This document shows, piece by piece, positions 21,138 through 34,455 of a stretch of 64,000 nucleotides of DNA (position 1 is the stretch's first letter; every line of letters begins with the position of its first letter). Both the position numbers and the translations under genes were made by a program. The DNA is from Plenodomus lindquistii (taxonomy: Eukaryota; Ascomycota; Dothideomycetes; Pleosporales; Leptosphaeriaceae). The notes under the pieces are model-generated. The model saw only the letters and a list, made by a program, of their open reading frames with translations, searched no databases and was not told the origin of the DNA. The DNA lies in NCBI GenBank assembly GCA_025504975.1, contig JANUWI010000008.1, forward strand, positions 248,001 to 312,000, written 5' to 3'.

Positions 21138-23458
21138 ATGGCGGCAGAGCTGGGCGCCAACGAGTCGGTCGACCCAAACACTCTCTACACAAAGCAGGAA
21201 TGCATAGGCGGAGGCAGCTTCGGCAAGGTCTACAAGGGCATCGACCGACGGACGGGAAATACAGTGGCTATCAAGGTCATCGACGTTGAGAATGCCGAAG
21301 ACGAGGTAGACGACATCATGGGCGAGATTATGATCCTCTCCAGCATGACATCGCCCTACGTGACCAAGTACTTTGGTTCGTATCTCGCGGGCTCAGATCT
21401 GTGGATCGTCATGGAGTTCTGCTCGGGTGGCAGCTGTGCAGACCTCATGAAGCCTGGCGTTATAGCCGAGGCTGAGATTGCCGTGATATTGAAGGAGCTC
21501 TTGATGGGCTTGTCATATCTGCACGATGATCACAAGCTGCATCGCGATATCAAGGGTAAGTTGCTGGGCTTTGTAATTAGAAGGCACCGGACTGACGTAG
21601 CAAAGCTGCCAATATCCTCGTAGGCGCGACTGGACAGGTCAAACTGGCCGACTTCGGCGTGTCAGGTCAGCTCTCAGCGACAATGACCAAGAAGAACACT
21701 TTCGTCGGTACTCCCTTCTGGATGGCACCCGAGGTTATCAAGCAGTCAGGCTACGACGGCAAGGCCGATATATGGTCGCTTGGTATTACTGCGCTAGAGT
21801 TGGCCAACGGAGAACCTCCTTATGCCGACATACATCCCATGAAAGTTCTGTTTCTCATTCCAAAGAACCCGCCGCCTCAGTTGACTGGCAACTTCACACC
21901 TGCTTTCAAAGAGTTTGTTGATCTATGCCTACGCAAGGATCCTCGCGAACGACCAAATGCAAAGCAACTGCTACAAACCGCCTTCATCCGCAAGGCTGGT
22001 AGACCTGCACGGTTACAGGAGCTCATTACACGGTACCAGGACTGGAAGGTTAGGTATCCTAAGCAGGCTGCGGAATCAGACGATGAAGCAACGCCGATCA
22101 AGAGAAAAGAACCAGTCAACGAAGATTTGTGGGACTTTGGAACTGTGCGACCCATGGCAGGAGGAAGGGGATCTGCATTGGCACCTATGAACGATGCTGG
22201 TGCAAATGCTCGCAATGTCTCGCCACAGAGGAAGCCTGTTTCGTCCACTCAGAATGGAGAGTATGGCAATGAGAATGAGGACACCATCAAAAGTCCACCA
22301 ATCTCGCCGTCTAAACGTCTAGCTCCACTGCAGACACATGGGTCTAATATGGTATCTGTAAACACGGCCGCTAGGATTCCGCTACCACCATCACCGGAGA
22401 AGAAAGCAGCGCCGTTCTTCCAACAACCTTCCCAAGAACCTCCTCGAAAGTCGCCAGTACCTGGTTTGTTCTCGCCACCGCAACACCGAGGCCTAGTCAC
22501 TCCAACCAAGGCAGTCCCCCAAGGACCACGACGACAGACTCCGCTTTCTCATGCTTACGAAGAATTCATGCAACAAGAGATTGCTGCGGATATAAAACGG
22601 ACGGAGATCACACCACAGCAGCAGCGCAATCCCACACCGATTCGTGCATCAGTACTTCCACATATGACACTACCCGAGATCCCACCATTCCGAGGCTCAT
22701 CGGCAAGTCCAGCGGTCGATATTTCCGCGCAGCCAGTCCAGTCATCTCCAAGTCCGATTCGACTACATGGGCCGCGGTTACCTTCCATAACACAGAAGCC
22801 ACTTCCGCCGCTGGTTGGACAGCAACCGCTTCCATCTCTAATGGCACAGAAGCCTTTGCCCTCACCACAGCAGTCGTTCACACCAATCAGCTCATCTTCT
22901 TCGTCGTCCTCACGTCCCGGCTCTAGAGCTTCAAATGATCCCTTCGGTGGTCCCATATCCTCCAACTGGATAACACAGCCTATTCAGCCGAGCGCTGCTC
23001 AGACTACAGCACCTCCACCCCCACCTCATGCCTTTACTAAACCCACGCCAATGTCCCGAGGCTCATTCGGTCGTCCTAAGCCGACGAGCAATCACCCCAG
23101 TCTCCTGCAGACCCCAGGCTCACCCCAAACTGCGCCAGTAGAGATCACTGCCCTCACTGGTGTTGTTGTCCCTGCCCTGGAAGCAGCGCTGTCTCGCCGC
23201 ACATATCACCTCAATCTCAAGAACAAGACAGACTCGATGCATTCGCTTGACGACGCACAGGGCTTTGTGGACAGGAGGCGACAAAGGGCTGAATGCCATA
23301 AGCGCGTTCAGAATCTGGTCAATGAGATTCGAGAACGGTTTGAGGAGCTTGATCGGTGGGATGAGCAGGGAGAAGTGGGCATGGGTGGAGAGGTGGCGGG
23401 GTTCCTGGAGGGGTTCTTGGAAGAGGTGTTGGTCAGGGTTGAGCCGGCTGATGATTAG
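21138..23458 (+). CDS. Germinal-centre-type Ste20 serine/threonine kinase (GCKIII, MST-1/Sps1-like)
   Basis: Exons 21138-21555 and 21606-23458; 756 aa; one 50-nt intron splits the catalytic loop codons (HRDIK|AAN). The N-terminal kinase domain (residues about 18-275) has the Gly-rich loop GGGSFGKV, VAIK lysine, HRDIKAAN catalytic loop, DFGV and the GCK signature GTPFWMAPEVIKQSGYDGKADIWSLGITALE. After it come a long Pro/Ser-rich disordered region and a conserved helical C-terminus (LNLKNKTDSMHSLDDAQGFV to EVLVRVEPADD), the architecture of fungal GCKIII kinases. These act in the cytoplasm and at septa or poles, upstream of NDR kinase modules. The residue pattern fits the MST-1/Sps1 group better than SID-1/SepL or POD-6/Nak1, from memory of those sequences; that subgroup call is the least certain part. 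ATG in ACCATGG context. Confidence 0.9.
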
Positions 23459-23939
23459 AGAGGCTAGATGAGGGTATTCCAGGGCGAGGAAACAAACGGT
23501 ACTGAAGAGTGGAGTTTGATTAAAGCAATTGTTGGCGGTGCATCTGGTTGTTATGCTCTGGAGTTTTAATGCTGGGAGATGGTTTTGAAAGCATACTTAG
23601 CCAGGAGTTTGAGGATGGGTTCAACTCGGCTTAGGCTATTGGGTCTCTGTGCCTATATTTTATTGTTCTCTTGCATTTGCACTTGTCTAACGTTTGGCTT
23701 TATGAGAGTGAGAATACAATAGTACGAATTAGTTGAACTTGATTTCGAATGCATATTAGAGGGCACCATGTTGGACTGCCGGAGGGGGAACCAATCAGCA
23801 TGAGCCAACCTCCGACCCCCAGACTTCAGTGGGTCCGTCATCGTCACTCTGGGAGCTACAACCAAACTTATTGCTAGACACGCTGAAGCGCGCAACGCAG
23901 TACCACAGGCTTCTCTCGCTATAAGAGCGTGATTAGGCC
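23459..23939. other. Intergenic between kinase and STT4
   Basis: 481 nt holding the kinase 3' UTR and STT4 promoter; no gene seen. Confidence 0.5.
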
Positions 23940-26900
23940 ATGGTGTGAGTCGAGTTGCTGTAGTATATATACTCCGAGACTAATCATCGATTCAGGCGGT
24001 CAATTCGCAGCAATGCGCTCGAGAAGCTGGCGCGGCTGTCTGCGCAGTCGACAGACACCGCGACGACAACCTCCGACTTCCAGAGGCTTTTCAAGAGATG
24101 TCCGCATTCAACAGGAGTCGCAAACGAAACCGAGCAGGGTGCTGGGAAGAAGTGGACGCCCATGGTACGCCGCAGCCATGCCCCTGGAGAAGCAGGCCAG
24201 ACCGTTATGCAATCGATACTTACCCAATACATAGAAGCTGCAAGAGCTAGAAGCTATACTCGCGCTCTGTAAATCTGCGCCTTATATCGAGTCCCCCGAC
24301 GTTGCAGAGAAGCTGCTCTCCCGCCTATCACCCTACCTGGCCGAATCGTACACGCAGGTTCTCGCGCCCTCGCCCAGTCTTCGCGCCTTCGAACCCTCCC
24401 CATACGAGACGCTGACCTATAATCTGACTTCCGCCATACTCGCAATTGGTGTCAAGCATGCCCAACTGCGCACACAAGCCACATCTACACTCGCCGCCTA
24501 CCTTAGCGGCTGGTCCTCATCCTCCGACGCCCTCTCAGCCGATGCATTCGACCCCGAAGAGCGCGGCGAGTTCTCGTCTGATGGCGAACTCGCACGTACC
24601 ATGACACACAGCCTGTCGCTACTCGGCTTCCTCGGCGCCGTTGCGGAAAAAGTAAAATTCTGGAACGCGTACGACAGACTGCAATTCGTGCAAGAGGTGC
24701 GAAAAGTGCTCACTGAGAAGCTTCTGATTGCATTTGAGACGGCGCTATCGATTGTTCGCAATGCAAGATCGCATCAGCATGGGTTACGCGAGTGGAAACG
24801 CTATGTTAAGCACTATGCGGCGTCTGGGCGACCGCTGGGTGCAATGATACTACATGACTCGTTTTTGAAGGTTGTTATTGCTTCTGCCGAGGTGCTTGTA
24901 CAGACTGGTCCGGATCAGAAGGCTGGAGGGTCGGTGTTGGATCAATTAAAGGCTTCGTTGAGCGGGACCAACAGCCATATCGTACGCGATGCGGCAGATG
25001 ACCAGCTTGCCGAGGGGCTGACGAGGATTGCGGTCGAAGAGATGGAGAGACTTGACAACGATCTGGATTATTTACAGAGAGTTGGTTCGGCATGGCAGCA
25101 GCAGCAGGCTTCTTCGGTCAAGGCAAAAGTGCTGATCACGTACCTGTGCTGTACTGTGTACGACGAGGATATCGCAGACTCGGAGCTCTTGACAACCTGG
25201 TTGGATGGTGTGCTCAATGACCCTGCTCAGAGCGCCGACCACGAGCTGGCGTCTACAGTGCTCAAGTCTATGGCTATCCTCGCCAGAGTCTCACCGCAGT
25301 TGGCATCGAGCCTTGGTCGTTCGCTCCCGCGAGTCATCGTGCAAGGCAACTTTGATCACCGTACCACTTCAGTCGCGGCCGAGTCCCTCGCTGCAGTACT
25401 TAGTCTCCTGCCTCAAGACGCCATCATCACGACGCTCTACAGCTTGGGAAATATCATCAGCGTTGCCCCAGTACCTGAGCGCAACAACGCTTCCTCACCT
25501 ACTCTGAACGGAAGCCACCGTGGTTCGCGTTCTGGTGTATACAACCAGCAAAATGGCAGTGCGATCTCACTGACGCCAAGCGATATTGAGGAACCACACC
25601 ATGTGCACAGTACCGTTATTGAGACAATTGTGGCGGTAGCGAGAAACTGCAAGGATGCGAAGATCACAGCGCTTGCGTTGTCAATGCTTGTCCAGAAGGT
25701 GGGACGAGCGAGCAAAATCGTGGATGCGAAGATTATCACAGACGCTGCGTTTTTGGGTGTGCATACTCCACCTGGGGAGTTCAAGTCGTTACTCAAGATT
25801 CACTCGAGGCTATGTCATGATGCGCTTGTTAAAGAAGATTCGGCTACGCTGGAGGCCGTGAGTATTTCATTCGAAACAGAGTAGTGACTTTGCTGATTAA
25901 CCTGCAGGTCATGTCCGCACGACTGAATTTGTCTAGAGAGATATCTGTCCAGGATGACACCTTTGAAATATATCTCACGCATCTACTAGACACAATCGTT
26001 AGCAAGGGAGATACACAAGAAACTTCGCACCACCGTATTCGCGACACCGAACTCGCAGCCCAGGAAATCGCCCAGCTGCTCAAGCCTCTTGCGGTGTTGC
26101 TCGAGTGCAACTCTGCGCAGATTACCGAGCTCGATGATGCGATCATCAATCTCCAGCGTGATGCTTGGTTCAATATTGTCGTCCATGGCTTCGACATCTT
26201 GTCTGATCTGGGCAAGCAATACCGGGAAGAGCTCAGAACGCTAGCGAGATTCAGCAAGCCTCTGATTGCCGAGGAGCGCCCATTCTTGTCAGAAAGCGAT
26301 ATCGAACTGAACACTGTCCTACGCCGCGGCAAGTCGCCCGAGCACACTGTGGAGCAGAAGAGACGTCTTGGCAAACTCTTGCCATCATGTGAGGCTGATA
26401 CCAAGTCTCTGAGCTACCAAGAGGCGGTCTTCCTAAGCACCGCGTATCTGGTCGAGGATCTGCGCGCTAGCACGGGTGATTGCACCAAGGCACTCGCATA
26501 TTTCCTTGATCCGAAGTTGCGGAGCGGTGCAGTTGGGAACTGTATGTCGGCTATCACTACTACGGTTGTCAGGACGTACCTGGTCAAGACGCTTTCTGGT
26601 CAGTCGCATGTCTTCTCAACGCCGTATCTAGCACAACAACTCGCTACAATCTTCTCGTCATGTTGTCACCGTATCGCACGGGTCCAGCAGGCTGCGGCTA
26701 CCTGCGCGGACATGATCATCCGCGAGGTGCCCTCAACTCTGTGCCAGAAGAGCGCATTGTTTGCACTCCTTGAGCTGCTCTCTATGATGTGGTATAGTTG
26801 CCTTGAAGGCGAAACAGACGACTACGCATGGCAGTCGACATTTACCTCGAAACGCTCCAACATCTCTGTCGAACTATCGGACGACTACGCATTCCGACGA

Positions 26901-29900
26901 GCAACCCTAGACGCCCTGCACAAGCGCGCGACAGTCTGGGTCAAGGGTGTGCTGGACATTGCACCTTTGGATGTCAAGGGCCTCCTGCAATCCTATCTTT
27001 CCGAGTTTGACGACGAGATGAGCTTCGGTCATATCTCGCTTGGTCGCTCCTTCGCGCTCGAAATGGGCTCTGTGATTCCATCGACTGATCAACGACTTGG
27101 TGCTATCGAACGCCAAGGCATCAATATCAATACTGCGTCTGATTTCATTACGCAGTACACGACGAGACAGGAGTACAAGTTCCTAGACGGCGTTGTCGAC
27201 CAGGAAGAAGAGTGGTTAAAGGGCGCACCGTCTTCTGAGCAGAAGAAGCCAACGTATCTCACGCGCAGCTTACAAGATGCTACGAATTTGCTGGTTGATC
27301 TGGAGACGCGCACGCTGGGCCACAAACACGTTACTATTGCTGAGCTGCGCGATATTCTTCGCAGAGCAGCGGCACTGCTGTGCAGAGTCAAGACTGATCA
27401 GTCGCCAATTGTCCAGCATCTTGTTGGCATCCCCTTTGCCGTCTTCTCGAAACAGTCTATCAAGCTTGGTATTTCGCTCTGGACGAGTGTGACAAAGGAG
27501 AATCCTCGCATGGAGTCGCGCATCTTGGTTGCTATTGCTGAGAATTGGGAGAATACGGTGCGCAAGCGGAGGGGAATATTCAGTCCGTTGTTGAGGTACG
27601 CACGCACAAGTCTCAATCTCATCGTCAAAGAGACAAGAGTACGATTTTGCTAACGCGCACTTCTAGACATGCAGACCCGTTCTACGGCAAACAGGAATTC
27701 GCCGCTACAGATAAAGAAGCGTTGTCGAAACGCCAACAGCAAATCTACAACCTTATTGCTCCGCATTTCCGACTGCTGCAGTTCTTGTCCAGCCATTTTA
27801 GTGCGTCGAGGCTGAGTAAGTCGGATGTCGAGCGTGTGTATGTGAGATTGATTCATGTCACGCTCGATGCGATGAGTGATGGGTGTTCGCAGCCCTTGGC
27901 CCGGGAAGCGTATTTCCACATCATCTTGCTGGGATTGCGGATTGCGACGCAGTGTATTACACTATCGCCGACTATCAAGTGGAGATTGGTTGATCGGATT
28001 CTGACGGGGGCGTTGGCATGGTTTGCTAAGGCGCCACAGTAAGTTGCTCAAGAACTTGGGATGGGTGTCATTGTGCTAACGAGCGTAGGTGGTCCTTTGG
28101 CGGAAATCGCCTGCAAATCAAGGCTGAGACGCATGTCCTGATGGATGTCCAAGCACAACTCGAAGCCATCGGCAAGGTCGCGTCTGCAGCAGATGTTGGC
28201 GCGAAATTAAAGGCAAAGCAGGATTTGCTGTCGTTGTTGATTGCTAATGAGCATACGAGGTTGATGGTTTGGTTGTTCCCGCTTGATAATAAGAAACATC
28301 GGTTCAGTGGGGGGTCGAATAGTAATATCTTGCCAGATGTCAGTCTATGAGTAACCATGGGGGTATGCAAGCTAACAAAAGTAGGCGGCTGTCACAGCTC
28401 ACTTGAAGACGGCATGGGCGGAGAACCCAGCCATTGCTGTTCATCTCCCCAAGCGCTTTCAGTCTCAGCGTCTGACTACGGAGGTGAGATGGCAGGTACT
28501 TAATTTCCCGCACAAAGTGCTGGACGAGCCCGATGCGTTGGAGATCTTGCTCGGTAATCAGTTACCGGGTGATGTGTCGTTCCAGCTCAAGGTAAGATCT
28601 TATCCCCTACATGATATGGTATTGCTAACATGACCAAGTACATGCTCTACTGGGCCCCTGTGAACCCTATCACCGCGGTGACATACTTCCTGCCAGCCTA
28701 CGGCAATCATCCCTTCGTTATTCAGTACGCGATGAGAGCACTGGAGAGCCACTCGGTTGACGTAATGTTCTTCTACGTGTACCAGATTGTGCAGACGCTA
28801 CGATATGATGTATTGGGATACGTAGAGCGTTACATCATCGAGACTGCGAAGTTTTCGCAGTTGTTTGCTCATCAAATTATCTGGAACATGAAGGCGAATG
28901 CGTACAAGGATGAGACTGCTGAAGTTGTAAGTATCCGAATAACATGAAAATCACAGCGGCAGAAGGACAATATGCTAACTTGCACCGTAGCCCGACGCTG
29001 TCAAACCTACCCTCGACAAAGTGATGCTGAGCCTCGAATCCTCCTTCTCAAAAGAAGATCATGCTTTCTACGAGCGCGAATTCGCCTTCTTCAACGAAGT
29101 CACTGGTATCTCGGGTACCCTGCGTTCCGTCCTACACGAACCCAAGGAAGTCAAGAAGCAGAAGATTGAAGAAGAACTCCGCAAGATCCAGGTCGAGGTT
29201 GGTGTTTACCTTCCCTCCAACCCTGACGGCCAAGTCATTGGCATCGACCGCAAGTCCGGCAAGCCGCTACAAAGTCACGCCAAAACGCCCTTCATGGCGA
29301 CATTCAGGATCCGAAAGACGAAGCCGGAGACGGATCTCGAGGAGACGGAAGAAGATAATCGCCACGTAGTCAAGAGCGACAACACGTATGAAACCTGGCT
29401 CAGCGCAATCTTCAAGGTAGGAGACGACTGCCGCCAAGACGTCCTCGCCCTCCAACTCATCGCCGCCTTCCGCGGAATCTTCAACACCGTCGGCCTAGAC
29501 GTCTGGGTCTTCCCTTACCGCGTCACCGCCACGGCCCCCGGCTGCGGCGTAATCGACGTACTCCCCAACTCCATCTCCCGCGACATGCTCGGCCGCGAAG
29601 CCGTAAACCGCCTCGACGAATACTTCGTCTCGCGCTACGGCAACGAAGACAGCATCCGGTACCAAGAAGCGCGCTCCAATTTCGTAAAAAGCATGGCCGC
29701 CTACAGCGTAATATCCTACCTCCTGCAATTCAAAGACCGGCACAACGGCAACATCATGATTGACGACGCGGGCCACATCATCCACATCGATTTCGGCTTC
29801 TGCTTCGACATTGCCCCCGGCGGTATAAAATTCGAGCGCGCGCCCTTTAAACTCACCGCCGAAATGATTGCCGTCATGAGCGGGGCTCGCAATGCCTCAC

Positions 29901-30190
29901 CGTATACCACGCAATCGTACCGCTGGTTCGAAGAACTCACCATCAAGGCTTTCCTCGCTGCGCGACAGCACTGCGACCATTTGTGTCATGTTATTCAGTT
30001 GATGTTGGATTCTGGCCTCCCGTGCTTTAAACCCGAAACGATGAGGAATTTTAGAGACAGGTTTGTGTTGGGGAGGAGTGAGGGGGAGGCTGCGGAGTAT
30101 ATGAGAGGGTTGGTCGAGAAGAGTAGGGGGAGTTATAGTACGGGGACGTATGATCGGTTTCAGTTGATTACTAATGGGATTCCTTATTAG
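23940..30190 (+). CDS. stt4: Phosphatidylinositol 4-kinase STT4 (type III alpha)
   Basis: Nine exons: 23940-23944, 23996-24164, 24235-25857, 25908-27595, 27667-28038, 28089-28338, 28385-28591, 28639-28926, 28991-30190; 1933 aa, the usual length for fungal Stt4. All eight introns (46-71 nt) are GT-AG and every phase closes. Exon 1 is only ATGGT; the resulting N-terminus MVRSIRSNALEKLARLSAQS matches the RxxALEKLAxLS start of Stt4 proteins. The long helical-repeat body precedes the lipid kinase unique region around exon 7-8 (YMLYWAPVNPITAVTYFLPA) and the catalytic domain: CRQDVLALQLI, the catalytic loop DRHNGNIMID (near residue 1785), HIDFGFCFDIAPGG and the terminal TYDRFQLITNGIPY. It makes PI4P at the plasma membrane with Efr3/Ypp1-type partners, supporting cell-wall integrity and trafficking. 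Confidence 0.96.
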
Positions 30191-31014
30191 GAGGGGGGTA
30201 GAGGGGTAAAGGCGCTGTTTTTAGTCTGGTTGGAGGGGGGTTGGTATGTAGATAATAAATGTCCGCGTGGATTGAAGTAATGCTAAAGTGAGATGTGTAT
30301 TCGTATGGCCAACCAAGGTACGGAAATGTGGATTCATCCAGGCTACAACTCTCTCAGCTAAACAAACCAAGCCCCACGAGACGCATGCGCAACCAACACT
30401 AATATCTGTCAGATATGCGTGCGCACATGGAACCTTTACTCCAAATCCCCCCCACCCTTTCCCTCTCTCTCTGTCTTCACTGTTTGTGGTATTCGCCACC
30501 ACACACCACCCCCTCGCTCCCACTCCAAAAATGCACAAGTTGCCCAAGACTTGCTAGACTATTAAAACTATCTCTTTTTTTTTACTCTTAAATTTACAAA
30601 TATCTTTGAACGACGGGCCGGAATAGCCTCAACCGCATGTTCACCCTAGACCGCGCCTGCGTGAATTAGCAAAGGTGTGTTTGTCATTGCTGCGCCCGTC
30701 TTTCTTCGCGGAGCTTTTGTCGGACTGGGATGTGGTGCGCGAGTATATGTACTGTAATGCTTGGCTTAGACATAAGGAGGGGGATGTAATATGTAAGGCG
30801 TGCGTGAATGTGTGAGTAAAGTGGAGAAGGTGTGGTGTGGAGGGGGGCAAAGGGGGCAGGCATATGAGAGGGTCTTGAAGGCAGCGATGTGAAAGCGTAT
30901 GTTGCTTGTGTAAATACCTATATCCGTCTCTTAACCACTTTGTTAAGATATATATCCATCTTTTTTTTTCCTCGAAAAAGCCGACAGGACAAGGAAAGAA
31001 TGCTTTTTTCTTAT
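30191..31014. other. Intergenic between convergent STT4 and MBOAT genes
   Basis: Converging 3' ends with T-rich runs (30570-30600, 30960-30970) that may serve as 3' processing signals. No gene seen. Confidence 0.5.
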
Positions 31015-32335
31015 TCACCCAGCCATTCTACAAAACATCAACGGCATCCTTCCCTTCGGCGCACACCAAAATAACCAGCAAAACACCCATACATAACCGA
31101 CACCCCGCTCTATAACTACAAGCACATTCGGCCTGACGAGCATCACCACGGACCCTCTCATCCTCATCCTCGCCCAACACGCTCCCCACACCCCCTCGAG
31201 CACGAAAGCGACAGGTTGTAAGATCCAAAAGACGAGATTCCGATTCCACGCACACTGATTTCCTAGCTGCCAACTCACAATCCCGTGCATGAGAGCCGAC
31301 ATAGCGAAGACGAGAACATTAGCTGCTATCCTCGTTGTCAGTGTTTTCCTGCGCTTTCCCACGCCCACACCAACACATGCGAGTAGGCGCTTCGCAAGCG
31401 CGCCAAACGACTGATACACAAGTCTATGCCAAAACAACCCCCAATACCGTCGTACACTGCTTGCATCTGTGATTCTGCCAAATAGCGGGGGCCACTCGGT
31501 ATCCGTGTCTAGACCTGTGGAAATGAAGAGCAGGGCGAAGACGGTGTGGTAGAGGGTCAGGATGAGGTAGTCTGGGATGATGAGGTCGAGGATTATCCAG
31601 AGGCGGACGGTGAGGTCCCGGAGAGTTATGCGGGAGGAATGGGAGGGTGAGATGAAGCGTCGGATTAGGAGTTCTTTGGCTGGGATGGTGTCGGTGTGGC
31701 GGAGGGGGAGGTGCAGGGACAGGGAGAGGTGGGAGTAGTATGTGCAGAGGAGGGAGAAGTAGATTACGAGTGTGAGGAGGCGGCGGGTAATAGGGGAGGT
31801 CTTTTGAGCCTTTGGAGATGTTTTCGAGGCCTGCGATGGAGAAGTTGTGCTGGCGCTGGAGCCGCGGTGCAGATACGGGACTTCCCACGTTGTACCTACT
31901 CCCCTGCCATTGAACAATAGCTTGTAGCCTCTCAGCCATGGATTCCGCGGCGCATCAACAAATTCAGCATGGAGAATGTGGACGCCCTATTTGAGCTCTT
32001 GTCAGCTTCGATCGTGTTATGGGGCCTTTAAAACAACGTTCCATTCAATAACGTACATCCTCTGTCTTCGCATCCTTCAAACTTAGCGACCAAAAATGCG
32101 CGATCCATATCACCAGGAACCGCAAATATATCTCCTCAGCGTAAGAGTCGGGAAACAAGTCTTCGGAATTGAGAAATGCGGCGCCGGCGAAGACGCTGAC
32201 GGTTATGAGGACGAAGAAGCGATTTAGAATGTGGGGGAAGGAGAGGTGGAAGAGTGCGATTGAGAGGTAAGACACAGTGAGTAGGAAGGGTTTGAGCGCA
32301 AGTGCTGGACTCCAGGGTGGGGGGTGGATGTCCAT
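31015..32335 (-). CDS. Wax-synthase-like MBOAT acyltransferase
   Basis: Exons 32335-32057 and 31986-31015 (minus strand), 70-nt intron (GTACGT..TAG); 416 aa. Multiple hydrophobic segments run through the protein (for example LLTVSYLSIALFHLSF and LVIYFSLLCTYYSHLSLSL). The family marks are RNPWLRGYKLLFNGRG near residue 105, the catalytic-core FWHRLVYQSFGALAKR and the membrane histidine in FAMSALMHGIVSW. Together these are the wax-synthase-like branch of membrane-bound O-acyltransferases, ER-membrane enzymes that move an acyl group from acyl-CoA to an alcohol. In fungi such genes occur both alone and inside secondary-metabolite clusters. The nearby P450 and secreted-peptide genes make cluster membership conceivable but unproved. 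Confidence 0.85.
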
Positions 32336-33291
32336 GTTGAGACGTGATGTGTGTGGAGTAGTCGAGGAGTCGAGGTCGAGATATATTGTAGTGTGGACGT
32401 CAATACTGTCGAGTGATGCTGGATACTTCAGAGACTAAAGGCGCGATCCTGTATTCCAAATTGTCTCACTGTCATACATACAAACGCTCGTCAGGAATAG
32501 TCGACGTTGTAACACAAGGCGTCCCGCTCTCTTCTCACCTCGTGGCTATGCTGCTTAGTATTTGCATGTTGCGCCACAGAGCCGCAGTGCTAAGACTAAA
32601 GCTTTGACAGGAAAGTCCACTTTTGGGTCCGGCTTCGGTGGTGCCATAAGTAAGGTGGCCAATGTGTTGTCGTGCAAACGGTACGGGTGCAACCTCAACA
32701 TACGCCAGAGCTGCGGAGTAATTAGTGGGGCAACTCTTGACATGTCAAAAGTTGGTAGGTGAATGGAATGAAACGGTGATTGTGTAAAGTGAGGTTCTTT
32801 GGTTTGTTGTTGTAAACGAGTAATGTTCGGTTTGTGTGCGGTTGGGAGACTGCGATCAGGGCGGTGTACTTTCGTCACGAGGCGAGCATTCATGTCAACA
32901 ACTTGTCCGACTTTCTTCTGAATCCACGTAATTGATATCAGCATATGGCTGTAGGAAGACAGAACGTCCCAGTCATCACTTAGTATGCAGGAGGCTGCCA
33001 CGCTGACCATACGTTAGCGATCACGCTTCATTATGCAGTCAACCGCAACCGCGTGTTTGTGGTCTGTCAACAGCTTCTATAAGCGAGGCTCGTGTGGTTA
33101 AACTATGCTTCGCTGTACATTTATCACTAGTCTAGGTGTGCAAATCAGACGACGAAGGTACAAATGATCAATGATTTCCACTTTGTATCATCCCGTAGCA
33201 GATTCGTAGCTACCTTTGAACGTTTGAAACACCTCATTAACTTCTGCTATAGCGCAACAATTTCCCCATACTACACGCTACGACTCTTACA
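32336..33291. other. Intergenic before the small secreted protein array
   Basis: No gene seen. The short minus-strand frame at 32555-33010 has no family resemblance and no signal peptide. Confidence 0.5.
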
Positions 33292-33495
33292 ATGAAAATC
33301 CAGGCCACTATCATCACTTTAGCCTGCGCTCTCGCGGTCTCAGCTCATACCTAATTTTGCTGCGTATTCCGAAACTATGGAGGATGTGCAAAGGGTTGTT
33401 CATACAAACGTTCTATCGGATTGACGTCCCGCACAAGTCGCTGGGTCGTTGAAAAAGTCGGAGGGAAGCAGAGGAATAAAACCCTTGTCGAATAA
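33292..33495 (+). pseudogene. Broken copy of the small secreted four-cysteine protein family
   Basis: A 68-codon frame starting with ATG at 33292 and ending TAA at 33493-33495, interrupted by TAA at codon 21 (33352-33354). Apart from that stop it aligns without gaps to the intact copy at 35878 over the first 51 codons: an 18-residue hydrophobic leader ending in SA, cysteines at codons 23, 24, 32 and 36, KR at 39-40, and the tail SIGLTSRTSRW ending at codon 51. The stop falls where the intact copies have Asp or Asn, just after the predicted signal peptide, so only the leader would be made. Upstream and downstream contexts look like its neighbours. It could also be an allele intact in other strains, or a sequencing error. 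Confidence 0.75.
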
Positions 33496-34455
33496 CTCGA
33501 CACGGGTTTAGCCTGGTCGGCGGAAGAGACTAAAGTCACCGACGGATGTCCTGCTTGATGACCATCACTCGTTCTTTGGATAAGTTGTCGGGAAACGCAG
33601 ACCTAGACGCATACACTGCAATGACACGTTTATCTCATCTTGTCAACTTTATCAATGTACCTACGGTCATGAACAAATGATCTTATTTGTCGCGATGGAG
33701 TAGCACTTGGGTCGTCTGATTGACTCGTCCTTCGATCCCCAACTCGAGAGAGCTAGCTTCAAATTGACATCAATTCCTTTATGTGATGGCTCTCACGCAA
33801 CTGGCTCACTTCTAGGTGAGGATCGTTCTTGCTTCTTCTTTCATGTGACCCGACCGCACATTTACTAAGTGGACTGTGTATGTGCGCCTCAGTAGGCAGT
33901 GGAGGCCAATGACCCGAGGCAGCAAACCTGCAAATTTGGTGGGGTTGTCCAGACACCTTGATACGCCTGCGCAATCAGAAATGAGAAGGTATGATATCTC
34001 AGGCACTATGACCGAGAATGGATTTGGTAATCTTGTGTCAATGAGTGACGCGAAATCTCCCATATGATCTCGAGTACGCCATCACAAGCTCATCGGCAAG
34101 GAGACCTCGGGAAGTATGTACACCGCTCAAGTCCCACAAGGCCTTACAGATCTCCAGTGAGTCTCAATTGGAGGGGTTATTCTTTCCTCATTGGCCTCAC
34201 ATGGCGAGGTGAAAGCGACATCACGCCGCTACTTCGCGCTAGTCGGGTTTCTCACTGAAGCACAGGTAAAGGCAATTTGCAACAGTCCAGGGTTCACGAG
34301 AGACAAAAAGCTCGTCAAGATCGCTTCTTTCCTCCCTCCACACTCATCCACTTACACCACACTTTCCATCACTGTCAACCCAACTCAAGCCCTTCAGCCA
34401 CAACGATCACACACTTCAACGCCACTTCTTCGAAGTCCCAATCAAGAACATCACA
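33496..34455. other. Intergenic within the secreted-protein array
   Basis: No gene supported. The 34191-34565 frame overlaps the next gene in another phase. A CA-rich leader precedes the ATG at 34456. Confidence 0.5.

Noticed and set aside
20465..21289. 274-codon open frame upstream of and overlapping the kinase start
   Set aside because: Different phase from the kinase, no domain resemblance, and composition explained by the GC-rich leader.
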